NCBI GenBank assembly: GCA_934525405.1
Contig: CAKSZF010000061.1
Location: 1 to 8,808, forward strand
DNA length: 8,808 nucleotides
Reading direction: 5' to 3'
Origin: an uncultured Faecalibacterium sp.
GTDB taxonomy: Bacteria; Bacillota; Clostridia; Oscillospirales; Ruminococcaceae
Of this stretch, positions 1-5,101 are shown in pieces. A program made the position numbers and the translations under genes. The notes beneath the pieces are model-generated. The model was not told where the DNA came from and did no database searches. It was given only the letters and a program-made list of their open reading frames with translations. How positions within the stretch are numbered: position 1 is the first letter of the stretch; every line of letters starts with the position of its first letter.

Positions 1-78
1 CAAACACTGAGCGGTCATTCTTATTGACTACTTAGCCGAAGGAAACTGACCCTTGCAGCCAGCACCCTTTCTATTTGT

Positions 79-107
79 AGTATAGCCTATTTTGCACGAA
101 ATGTCAA
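79..107 (-). promoter_or_regulatory. consensus sigma-A promoter firing off the left edge
   Basis: On the minus strand the -35 TTGACA (102-107) and the -10 TATACT (79-84) are separated by exactly 17 bp, close to the ideal vegetative promoter. Transcription would start near position 72 and leave the window at base 1. The roughly 70 nt of leader inside the window show no ribosome binding site with a start codon. The gene served lies outside, so its identity cannot be given. The promoter is divergent from the gene at 127. Confidence 0.8.
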
Positions 108-126
108 GAAAAACACGGAGGTCCCC

Positions 127-699
127 ATGGGTGGAGGTCATGTATCGCGGCCAGATTTCGGGATGCCGCAGCCGGACGCTGCGTACCCGCTGACCGAGTT
201 CTATCTGCTGGCGCAGCAGGCGCTGGAAAAAAGCGGCAGCTTTATGCTGCCCGCCCTCTACGCAGGGCTGCACTCCCCCGCCCGGCGTATCTACCGGGAG
301 GAAGCCGCCGGGTATTTACAGCTTGCGGCAGCTCCGGCAGAGGGCCTGACCCGGCTGCTCTCCCCTGCCCGGATGCAGCTGTTATACAGCAGCTTACAAG
401 TGCAGCCGGACGGCGCCCCCGCCGCCCTTTTGCTGACCGAGGAGTGCACCCGACTGACCGTGGCGGTGCAGCTGCTGCCGCCCTTTGTGTGGGAGGACCC
501 GCTGCCGCCGCTGCCGGATGTTCCGGCGGCGCTCACCCTGCAATTGACCACGCAGGATGTGATGGCCATCGACACCGCCCCTGCCGCACTGGCGCAGAAA
601 CTGGTGCACAGCACAAGCGGCAAATGCTGGCTGCATCACCCCAAGGCCGAGACCTTTCTCTCCGAGCGGCTGGCGCTGCTGCAAAGGGTCTATAAATAA
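127..699 (+). CDS. hypothetical protein, 190 aa, family not recognised
   Basis: An open frame of 190 codons begins at ATG 127, with GGAGG at 117-121 five bases upstream and GC-rich third positions throughout, so it is very likely a real gene. I do not recognise the family. The protein is rich in Ala, Leu and Pro, with a proline-rich stretch near residues 115-135. It has no signal peptide and no convincing membrane segment, so it is probably cytosolic. No catalytic motif is visible. It stands alone: a leftward promoter lies behind it and a small hairpin with a T-rich tail follows the stop codon. A clear promoter of its own was not found; a weak TTGCAG/TAGTAT pair with 19 bp spacing is present at 53-83. 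The frame is confident, the function open. Confidence 0.75.
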   Translation: MGGGHVSRPDFGMPQPDAAYPLTEFYLLAQQALEKSGSFMLPALYAGLHSPARRIYREEAAGYLQLAAAPAEGLTRLLSPARMQLLYSSLQVQPDGAPAALLLTEECTRLTVAVQLLPPFVWEDPLPPLPDVPAALTLQLTTQDVMAIDTAPAALAQKLVHSTSGKCWLHHPKAETFLSERLALLQRVYK

Positions 700-722
700 G
701 GAGGAGCACCCTCCCCTCTTTT
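700..722 (+). terminator. weak intrinsic terminator after the 127-699 gene
   Basis: A 5-bp GGAGG/CCTCC stem (700-704 with 710-714) with a 5-nt loop is followed by a T-rich stretch containing TTTT at 719-722. It begins right after the TAA at 697-699. The stem is short and the T tract interrupted, so termination may be partial, and some read-through into the sigma factor unit is possible. Confidence 0.4.
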
Positions 723-747
723 ACTTTCTGCGATTCCGTGGTATACT
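719..747 (+). promoter_or_regulatory. extended -10 promoter of the ECF sigma / DUF4349 unit
   Basis: TATACT at 742-747 is preceded by TG at 739-740, giving a TGnTATACT extended -10. The -35 position 17 bp upstream reads TTTTAC (719-724), a weak match, which suits an extended -10 promoter. Transcription would begin near 754 and give a leader of about 205 nt before the sigma factor start at 961. I did not find a convincing ECF-type (GGAAC/CGTC) promoter at proper spacing, so autoregulation cannot be shown. Confidence 0.6.
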
Positions 748-749
748 GA

Positions 750-939
750 CCGGTAAACCGGCAGGATATCCAACTCCCGTCGGAGAACGTGGACGTGCCA
801 TGCGGCCCGGTGCGTCCAGCACACAAAAAATGGAAGGAACCGGGTTTTGTTCTGCAATAATCGGGGATGCTGAGCCGTATATTGAGTGAACGTCCCCGTG
901 AGAACCACAAACATTCCATCGAGAAGCCCGCTTCCGGGC
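750..939 (+). other. hairpin-rich 5' leader of the sigma factor mRNA
   Basis: The leader holds a string of local inverted repeats: CCGG/CCGG around TAAA (750-761); CTCC/GGAG around CGTC (774-785); a 9-bp stem with two G-U pairs (791-799 with 809-817); CGGGGA/TCCCCG (862-867 with 893-898); and GCCCG/CGGGC around CTTC (926-930 with 935-939), the last just ahead of the AAGGAGA ribosome binding site. There is no open frame of note. The arrangement could be a cis-acting RNA, but it matches no riboswitch class I can recall. Pairing was judged by eye only. Confidence 0.4.
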
Positions 940-960
940 ATCCAAGGAGAGTTTATAACA

Positions 961-1455
961 ATGGGACAGCTGACCAGAAACGAAGTATTTACCTTGGCGG
1001 TGCAGCGTTACAGCGACGCCGTCTACCGCACTGCGGTGCATAATTGCCGCTGCACAGCCGATGCTGAAGATGTGGTGCAGGATGTGTTTGAAAAGCTGCT
1101 GCATTACAACGGCATCTTTGAGAGTGAGGAGCATCTCAAAGCATGGCTGCTGCGGGTGGCCATCAACCGCTGCCGGGACCTGACCCGCGCCGCCCACCAA
1201 AAGGACACCGAGCTGGACGAGAACCTGCCCGCCCCCGATGTCCTTGCGGAGGACGGCAGCGTACTGGATGCCATCCGCACGCTGCCGGAAAACTATCGCA
1301 ATGCCATCTATCTGCATTACTACGAAGGATACACTGCGGCAGAGATCGGGCGGATGATGGCGGTGCCCACAAACACGGTACTAAGCTGGCTGCGGCGCGC
1401 ACGGGCACAGTTACATACGATGCTGAAGGAGGAGATCGAAGATGAGGTGGTATGA
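961..1455 (+). CDS. ECF-type RNA polymerase sigma factor (sigma-70 family), 164 aa
   Basis: This is a group IV sigma factor, which directs RNA polymerase to a small set of promoters when an extracytoplasmic signal releases it from its anti-sigma partner. The sigma-2 region spans about residues 8-76, with the core-binding motif DAEDVVQDVFEKLL at 35-48 and AWLLRVAINRCRDL at 61-74. The sigma-4 region spans about 98-153, with LPENYR at 108-113 and a helix-turn-helix around YTAAEIGRMMAVPTNTVLSWLRRAR. Length is normal for the family. The start is ATG 961, with AAGGAGA at 944-950; the open frame extends upstream to an ATG at 886, which has no ribosome binding site and is not used here. The last 14 bases overlap the DUF4349 gene, implying coupled translation and a sigma/anti-sigma pair. 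The exact ECF group was not assigned. Confidence 0.93.
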   Translation: MGQLTRNEVFTLAVQRYSDAVYRTAVHNCRCTADAEDVVQDVFEKLLHYNGIFESEEHLKAWLLRVAINRCRDLTRAAHQKDTELDENLPAPDVLAEDGSVLDAIRTLPENYRNAIYLHYYEGYTAAEIGRMMAVPTNTVLSWLRRARAQLHTMLKEEIEDEVV

Positions 1456-2608
1456 ATATAAGATGGAGGTCGATGACCTGACTGCCCCGGACGATCTGAA
1501 GGCAAAACTGCTGGCCATGACCGACACCCTGACTGCGGAGGAAAAAGCAGAGCCCATGATGGCCGCCCCTGCCCCGCAGACCGCTGCACCCGCAGCACCT
1601 CTGAACACCACAGAGTCCAAGAAGAAAAAGCCCATCCACTTCCCGGTAAAGCAGCTGGGCACGCTGGCTGCCTGTCTGGCCGTGTGCGTGCTGGGTTACA
1701 GCACCCTGCATCTGGGCATCGGGATGGGCAGCGCCAAAAGCAGCGCACCCACCCTGTACGCAGCCGAAGGCGCTGCCAACAGCTCCGCGGCCTCTGTGGC
1801 ATCGGACAGCTTTGCCGTCCAGCACGCCGCGCTGGACAGCACCCCCGAGGCGGTGAATTACAGTCTGGAGGCAGACGACCGCTCTCTGGAAACGGAATAC
1901 AGCGGCACCGGCAGCACCGAAGCTGCTGCCCCTGCGGTGAACAGCGCCAAGATCATCTACACCGCCAATCTGACGCTGGAAAGCAAGGATTACGAGGCCG
2001 CCCGCAGTGCGCTGGACAGCGCCCTTGCCGAGGCGGGCGGCTATCTGGAATCCAGCAGCGAGTACACGCGCACCGGTTCCAGCCGCTCCGTAAGCCTGAC
2101 CTACCGGGTGCCGCAGGCCAGCTACCAGAGTTTTTTGGACGCTGTGGCCGCTGCCGGTAATGTGACCTACCGCAGCCAGCAGGCCGATGATGTGACCACC
2201 CAGTATATGGACGTGTCCGCGCGGCTTTCTAATCTGCAGGCACAGCGCACCCGCTTACAGCAGCTACAGGCACAGGCCGAAACTCTTTCGGACCTGCTGC
2301 AGATCGAGGACTCCCTCACCGAGGTACAGTCCCAGATCGAGAGCTGGCAGAGCCAGCTGGACTGGTACAGCGATCAGGTGCAGCAGTGCACCGTGTATAT
2401 CGACCTGAACGAGGTGCAGACCTACACCCCTGCGGACGAGGGCTTCTTCTCCCGCATCGGCACCGCCTTTACCGCTGGCTGGGGCAACTTTGTGAACGGC
2501 TTGCAGCAACTGGTGGTGGCACTGGCCTCTGTCTGGCCGCTGGCAGTGCTGGCGTGCGCCGCCGTTGCCGTGGCGCTTGTCTGGCGCAAAAAGCACCCGA
2601 AGAAGTGA
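1442..2608 (+). CDS. DUF4349 membrane protein, probable anti-sigma partner, 388 aa
   Basis: A DUF4349-type protein. Residues 1-68 form a charged, Ala/Pro-rich N-terminus expected to be cytosolic. A first membrane segment lies around 71-95, followed by a Ser/Ala-rich linker. The DUF4349 domain runs from about 168 (KIIYTANLTLE) to the end: it includes a long Gln-rich coiled coil (about 258-312, with RLSNLQAQRTRLQQLQ), a second membrane segment (about 354-380) and a basic tail, WRKKHPKK. The bulk should therefore sit outside the membrane. The start is ATG 1442, inside the sigma factor gene, with GGAGGAG at 1427-1433. The overlap and the membrane anchor suggest that the N-terminus holds the sigma factor at the membrane until a signal arrives. 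That role is inferred from position; I see no zinc-binding anti-sigma (ZAS) motif. Confidence 0.88.
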   Translation: MRWYEYKMEVDDLTAPDDLKAKLLAMTDTLTAEEKAEPMMAAPAPQTAAPAAPLNTTESKKKKPIHFPVKQLGTLAACLAVCVLGYSTLHLGIGMGSAKSSAPTLYAAEGAANSSAASVASDSFAVQHAALDSTPEAVNYSLEADDRSLETEYSGTGSTEAAAPAVNSAKIIYTANLTLESKDYEAARSALDSALAEAGGYLESSSEYTRTGSSRSVSLTYRVPQASYQSFLDAVAAAGNVTYRSQQADDVTTQYMDVSARLSNLQAQRTRLQQLQAQAETLSDLLQIEDSLTEVQSQIESWQSQLDWYSDQVQQCTVYIDLNEVQTYTPADEGFFSRIGTAFTAGWGNFVNGLQQLVVALASVWPLAVLACAAVAVALVWRKKHPKK

Positions 2609-2634
2609 CCCCATAGAAATTCATTTTTCCGCAT

Positions 2635-2665
2635 AAAGGCTTCCCCCGGCCGGGGGAAGCCTTTT
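2635..2665 (+). terminator. strong intrinsic terminator of the sigma/DUF4349 unit
   Basis: A perfect 15-bp self-complementary stem is centred at 2649/2650 (AAAGGCTTCCCCC pairing with GGGGGAAGCCTTT, and GGCC at the tip) and ends in TTTTGTT. It lies 27 bases after the DUF4349 stop codon. Confidence 0.85.
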
Positions 2666-2679
2666 GTTCAGCCCCGTTG

Positions 2680-2733
2680 AAAAAACCACCCCTGTCCCGC
2701 CGGGCTGCTGCACCGGGAGGCAGGGGTGGTTTT
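2680..2733 (-). terminator. intrinsic terminator of the SDR gene, possibly bidirectional
   Basis: CCACCCCTG (2686-2694) pairs with CAGGGGTGG (2721-2729). The stem is continued by TCCCG (2695-2699) pairing with CGGGA (2714-2718). On the minus strand it ends in six Ts (2685-2680), fitting the SDR gene that stops at 2753. On the plus strand it is followed by TTTT, so it may also back up the preceding terminator. Confidence 0.8.
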
Positions 2734-2752
2734 ATATATTTTACGGCACTTA

Positions 2753-3607
2753 TTACACGCCGGAATAGGCCGAGAAGCCGCCGTCCACCGGCAGGCAGAT
2801 GCCGGTGATGAAACCGGCTGCATCATTGTTCAGCAAAAATAGCAGTGCGCCCACAAGGTCTTTCTCGCTGTCGCCGAAGTGTCCCATGGGGGTGGCGGCA
2901 AGGATCTTTTTGGTGCGGTCGGTGGGGGTGCCGTCCTCGTTGAAGAGCAGCTTTGCGTTCTGCTCGCTGGCAAAGAAGCCCGGGGCGATGGCATTGACCC
3001 GGATGCCCACCTTGCTGAAGTGCACCGCCAGCCACTGGGTAAAGTTGGTCACAGCAGCCTTGGAGCCGGAGTAGGCAGGGATCTTGGTCAGGGGCAGATA
3101 GGCGTTCATGCTGGAAATGTTCAGGATGTTGCAGCCCTCGCGGCCTACCATCTGCCGTGCAAAGGCCTGCGTGGGCAGCAGGGTGCCGATAAAGTTCAGG
3201 TTGAACACCATCTCCACGCCGCTCTCGTCCAGATCAAAGAAGGTGACGGTGTCGCTTTCCAGATCGGCCATCTCAAAATATTCCTTGTCCGTGTTGGCTC
3301 GGGTGTTGTTGCCGCCTGCGCCGTTCACAAGGATATCGCAGGGGCCAAAGTCTGCCAGCACGTCCTCGGCTACCTGCAGGCAGTTGGCCTTGTTCATCAC
3401 ATTGCAGGTGTAGCCCTTGGCAATGCCGCCCTCAGCTTCGATCTCATCCGCAAGCTCCTTGAGCTTGTCCATGTTGCGGCCCAGCAGCGCCACCTTTGCG
3501 CCTGCCCGTGCCAGCGCCTTGGCAAAAATGGAGCACAGCGTTCCGCTTGCGCCGGTGACGACGGCCACCTTGCCAGTGAGATCGGTGTTCAGTACATTCT
3601 TTTCCAT
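2753..3607 (-). CDS. SDR oxidoreductase, likely D-mannonate oxidoreductase (fructuronate reductase), 284 aa
   Basis: A classical short-chain dehydrogenase/reductase with an NAD(P)-binding Rossmann fold. Visible motifs are the nucleotide-binding loop TGASGTL (18-24), NGAG (95-98), catalytic Ser in NISSMNAY (Ser165/166), Tyr179 and Lys183 in YSGSK, the tetrad Asn138 in NLNFIG, and PG at 209-210. The stretches NISSMNAYLPLTKIPAYSG, QWLAVHFSKVGIRVNAIAPG and the end VDGGFSAYSGV are, from memory, those of the Firmicutes SDR-type mannonate oxidoreductases (UxuB/YjmF-like), which interconvert fructuronate and mannonate in hexuronate breakdown. The third glycine of TGxxxGxG is absent. The start is ATG at 3607, with AGGAGG at 3618-3613 five bases upstream. 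The gene is alone, with no uxuA or uxaC neighbour, so the substrate is inferred. The SDR class is near certain, the reaction probable. Confidence 0.85.
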   Translation of the reverse strand: MEKNVLNTDLTGKVAVVTGASGTLCSIFAKALARAGAKVALLGRNMDKLKELADEIEAEGGIAKGYTCNVMNKANCLQVAEDVLADFGPCDILVNGAGGNNTRANTDKEYFEMADLESDTVTFFDLDESGVEMVFNLNFIGTLLPTQAFARQMVGREGCNILNISSMNAYLPLTKIPAYSGSKAAVTNFTQWLAVHFSKVGIRVNAIAPGFFASEQNAKLLFNEDGTPTDRTKKILAATPMGHFGDSEKDLVGALLFLLNNDAAGFITGICLPVDGGFSAYSGV

Positions 3608-3642
3608 AACATCCTCCTGTTACAGTTGCATTCATTGGCTAG

Positions 3643-3672
3643 AGTATAACAGAAAAAGACGTTCTTTGCCAG
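3643..3672 (-). promoter_or_regulatory. extended -10 promoter of the SDR gene
   Basis: On the minus strand TATACT (3648-3643) is preceded by TGT, making an extended -10 TGnTATACT. CTGGCA (3672-3667) sits 18 bp upstream as a 4-of-6 match to the -35. Transcription would start near 3636, giving a leader of about 30 nt. Confidence 0.65.
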
Positions 3673-3675
3673 AAC
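3661..3675. promoter_or_regulatory. inverted repeat over the SDR -35, candidate operator
   Basis: GTTCT (3661-3665) and AGAAC (3671-3675) form a perfect dyad around TTGCC. Imperfect symmetry continues outwards as AAGA on one side and TTCTT on the other. It is centred about 32 bp upstream of the predicted transcription start and covers the -35, where a bound repressor would block polymerase. A hexuronate-responsive regulator of the LacI or GntR type would fit the gene, but none is encoded in this window. Confidence 0.4.
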
Positions 3676-3685
3676 ATTCTTAATT

Positions 3686-3897
3686 ATGAACGCCCCGCTG
3701 CACAAGGCCATTGAGCATAGCGCGGTGCACCTCTTTTATGTGGATAAAATTTCCTCCAGCTACGCCCGCTGCATCGAAGCGCTGGATACGGTGGAGGACG
3801 TGCAGGCCGCGTCTGGAATGTGTTCAACGTCGCACTGCTCTGGCTGTTCCCGCCTCAAAAAATCACAAAGACAAAAAAGCAGGTTGAATTCATATAA
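3686..3897 (+). pseudogene. decayed coding fragment, parent gene not recognised
   Basis: From 3686 a frame of about 40 codons (starting MNAPLHKAIEHSAVHLF) shows the strong G/C third-position bias of real genes here. Its frame then degenerates near 3805, and the same bias resumes in another frame at 3811 as VWNVFNVALLWLFP, a hydrophobic stretch that runs to a TAA at 3895-3897 within the tRNA terminator. There is no ribosome binding site before the ATG at 3686. The picture is of a gene remnant truncated at its 5' end and frameshifted. The parent could be a membrane protein, judging by the second part. It may also be chance codon bias. Confidence 0.35.
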
Positions 3898-3907
3898 TTC
3901 AACCTGC
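3873..3907 (-). terminator. intrinsic terminator of the tRNA-fMet unit
   Basis: GCAGGTTGAATT (3879-3890) pairs perfectly with AATTCAACCTGC (3896-3907) around a 5-nt loop. On the minus strand the stem is followed by six Ts (3878-3873). It starts five bases after the CCA end of the tRNA. Confidence 0.88.
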
Positions 3908-3911
3908 TTGG

Positions 3912-3988
<77 letters not shown>

Positions 3989-4033
3989 ATATTTACTTTT
4001 TGCTCTTCAGCGGTTCTCGCTGACTGCTCAAGT

Positions 4034-4062
4034 ATAATACCATAGGCCGGACAGGATGTCAA
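4034..4062 (-). promoter_or_regulatory. near-consensus promoter of tRNA-fMet
   Basis: On the minus strand TTGACA (4062-4057) and TATTAT (4039-4034) are spaced by 17 bp, with TG one base before the -10. Transcription would begin near 4027 and give a leader of about 40 nt, to be removed by RNase P at 3988. This strength suits a stable RNA gene. Confidence 0.9.
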
Positions 4063-4154
4063 CCCTTTTTGAGAAAAAATTTTCGTTTTATGTTTTCACT
4101 GTCTTGTGCGGTACCGAAGCGTATAAAAGCCGCACCCCGCTGCCGTGGGAGTGA

Positions 4155-4203
4155 TTGATATGTACCCCCCATACTGGGTGTCCAGTATGGGGGCACATAT
4201 CAA
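4155..4203. repeat. long inverted repeat, about 21 bp stem
   Basis: TTGATATGT (4155-4163) pairs with ACATATCAA (4195-4203). After a small internal loop, CCCCCATACTGG (4166-4177) pairs with CCAGTATGGGGG (4182-4193) around the loop GTGT. Neither side has a T tract, so it is not an intrinsic terminator. It could be a structured RNA element, a short palindromic repeat family member, or the end of a small mobile element. No target-site duplication is evident. Confidence 0.75.
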
Positions 4204-4220
4204 ATCAAAAGTTGAAAAAG

Positions 4221-4257
4221 AAAGCTGCCGCACCGTGTTTTTTGTGCGGCAGCTTTT
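4221..4257 (+). terminator. bidirectional-looking intrinsic terminator
   Basis: AAAGCTGCCGCAC (4221-4233) pairs over 13 bp with GTGCGGCAGCTTT (4244-4256) around a 10-nt loop, followed by T-rich sequence. On the minus strand the stem is followed by TTTCTTTTTC, so it may work both ways. No gene ends at it. Confidence 0.75.
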
Positions 4258-4497
4258 GCTTTTTATCTGCTGCGTCCCTGCGTGCGCCGACAGTTCCGTT
4301 CTGCCTTATTCTGCCCCCGTAAACGGTCGTTTTTGCCCTCCGTATTTGTGGTTGCAGCGCCTCCCAGCTTTCCCGGGAATGGCCGCCTGTTTTGCCGAAA
4401 GGTCGTACTATACCCGAGAAAAAAGCATTGAAATACTGCTTCGGCCATTTATTCTACTGTTTCTTGCCGTTTTTACAATGTTTTTTATAAAAAAGGC
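4258..4497. other. AT-rich intergenic stretch, no gene seen
   Basis: About 240 bp in which I see no supported gene. The open frames that cross it lack ribosome binding sites and show no coding-type third-position bias. A possible weak rightward promoter, TTGCCG (4464-4469) with TATAAA (4486-4491) at 16 bp, precedes the stronger one at 4498. Confidence 0.5.
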
Positions 4498-4526
4498 TTT
4501 ACAAATGAATTTTAAAAACATATTAT
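4498..4526 (+). promoter_or_regulatory. promoter of the small AT-hook-like protein gene
   Basis: TTTACA (4498-4503) and TATTAT (4521-4526) are 17 bp apart within a very AT-rich stretch, which should favour strong transcription. The start would be near 4533, giving a leader of about 155 nt before ATG 4690. That leader contains two hairpins: GGCAGCGG (4580-4587) with CCGC...TGCC (4605-4615, 3-nt bulge), and GTGCAGC/GCTGCAC (4642-4648 with 4652-4658). Confidence 0.7.
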
Positions 4527-4689
4527 ATAACTATACGTTCAACTTCCTTACGCAAACATTTTCGTACCGGTTCGTATGGGGCAGCGGGGTCTGCGCTTTC
4601 CGCGCCGCTTCTGCCTTGCGATAGATCATTGGAGCCCGCCGGTGCAGCTCCGCTGCACTAGATCAAATACAGAAGGAAGGTTATGCATT

Positions 4690-4980
4690 ATGCCTGAAAA
4701 GAAAGTTTCTGCTCCTGCAGCCGAAGCTCCGGCTGCTGAGGGCAAGACCCGCAAATCCACCAAGGCTCCCGCCCGCCGTGGCCGCCCGCCGCTGGCACCC
4801 GAGCTGTATGTAGAGATGAACGGTGAGCAGTACAACATCACCGACATCATTGACCGCGCCAAAGCAGACTACCGCACCACCCACAAGGTCGGCGTGCAGT
4901 CCTGCAAGGTGTACGTCAAACCTGAGGAGGGCGCAGCCTACTACGTCATCAACAAATTCTCTGGCAAGCTGGATCTGTAA
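4690..4980 (+). CDS. small basic DUF6465-like protein with AT-hook-like motif, 96 aa
   Basis: Residues 1-33 are an Ala/Lys/Pro-rich, positively charged and probably disordered tail that ends in RRGRPPL (29-35), close to the AT-hook core (RGRP) that binds the minor groove of AT-rich DNA. Residues 38-96 form a compact domain: YVEMNGEQYNITDIIDRAKADYR, then VQSCKVYVKPEEGAAYYVINKFSGKLDL. From memory this resembles DUF6465, a family of uncharacterised Clostridia proteins; that match was not tested. It may be an abundant nucleic-acid-associated protein, which is inference. The start is ATG 4690, with AAGGAAGG at 4673-4680. The ATG at 4683 runs out of frame into a stop within four codons. The gene is monocistronic, with a strong promoter and a strong terminator. 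Confidence 0.85.
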   Translation: MPEKKVSAPAAEAPAAEGKTRKSTKAPARRGRPPLAPELYVEMNGEQYNITDIIDRAKADYRTTHKVGVQSCKVYVKPEEGAAYYVINKFSGKLDL

Positions 4981-5051
4981 TTTTTCACAGGGCCGCAGAC
5001 AGCACCGCACTGCTGCCGCGCCCGCCATTCCCACAAGAAGGCTCCATCAAC

Positions 5052-5087
5052 AAAAAAGACACCGCACAGCTGTGCGGTGTCTTTTTT
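5052..5087. terminator. perfectly symmetrical bidirectional terminator
   Basis: A 24-nt perfect palindrome (5058-5081, 12-bp stem GACACCGCACAG/CTGTGCGGTGTC) is flanked by six As on the left and six Ts on the right. It serves both the rightward gene ending at 4980 and the leftward phosphoesterase gene ending at 5102. Confidence 0.92.
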
Positions 5088-5101
5088 GTATAGGCAGCAG
5101 C

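Larger units (their letters stand above)
4106..4257 (+). ncRNA. candidate small RNA: three hairpins ending in a terminator
   Basis: No plausible gene lies here, yet three hairpins follow one another. The first has stem GTGCGG/CCGCAC (4106-4111 with 4130-4135). The second is a long hairpin (4155-4203). The third is an intrinsic terminator (4221-4257). A terminator with no gene before it suggests a non-coding transcript ending there. I found no convincing promoter at proper spacing just upstream, so the 5' end is unknown. Because the last hairpin is T-tailed on both strands, the transcript could instead come from the minus strand. Alternatives are a decayed mobile element end or simple transcription insulation of the tRNA promoter. 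Confidence 0.3.

Noticed and set aside
886..960. Upstream ATG extending the sigma factor by 25 residues
   Set aside because: It has no ribosome binding site, and the extension falls in the structured leader. ATG 961 has AAGGAGA and gives a normal-length ECF protein.
721..1317. 198-codon open frame on the minus strand
   Set aside because: It lies opposite the ECF sigma factor and its leader, with no start signal and no domain.
2879..3649. 256-codon open frame on the plus strand
   Set aside because: It lies opposite the SDR gene, which has all its catalytic motifs, a ribosome binding site and a promoter. The frame has no recognisable domain.
4145..4624. 159-codon open frame across the intergenic region
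   Set aside because: It runs through the long hairpin and the terminator, has no ribosome binding site and lacks the GC-rich third positions of real genes here.
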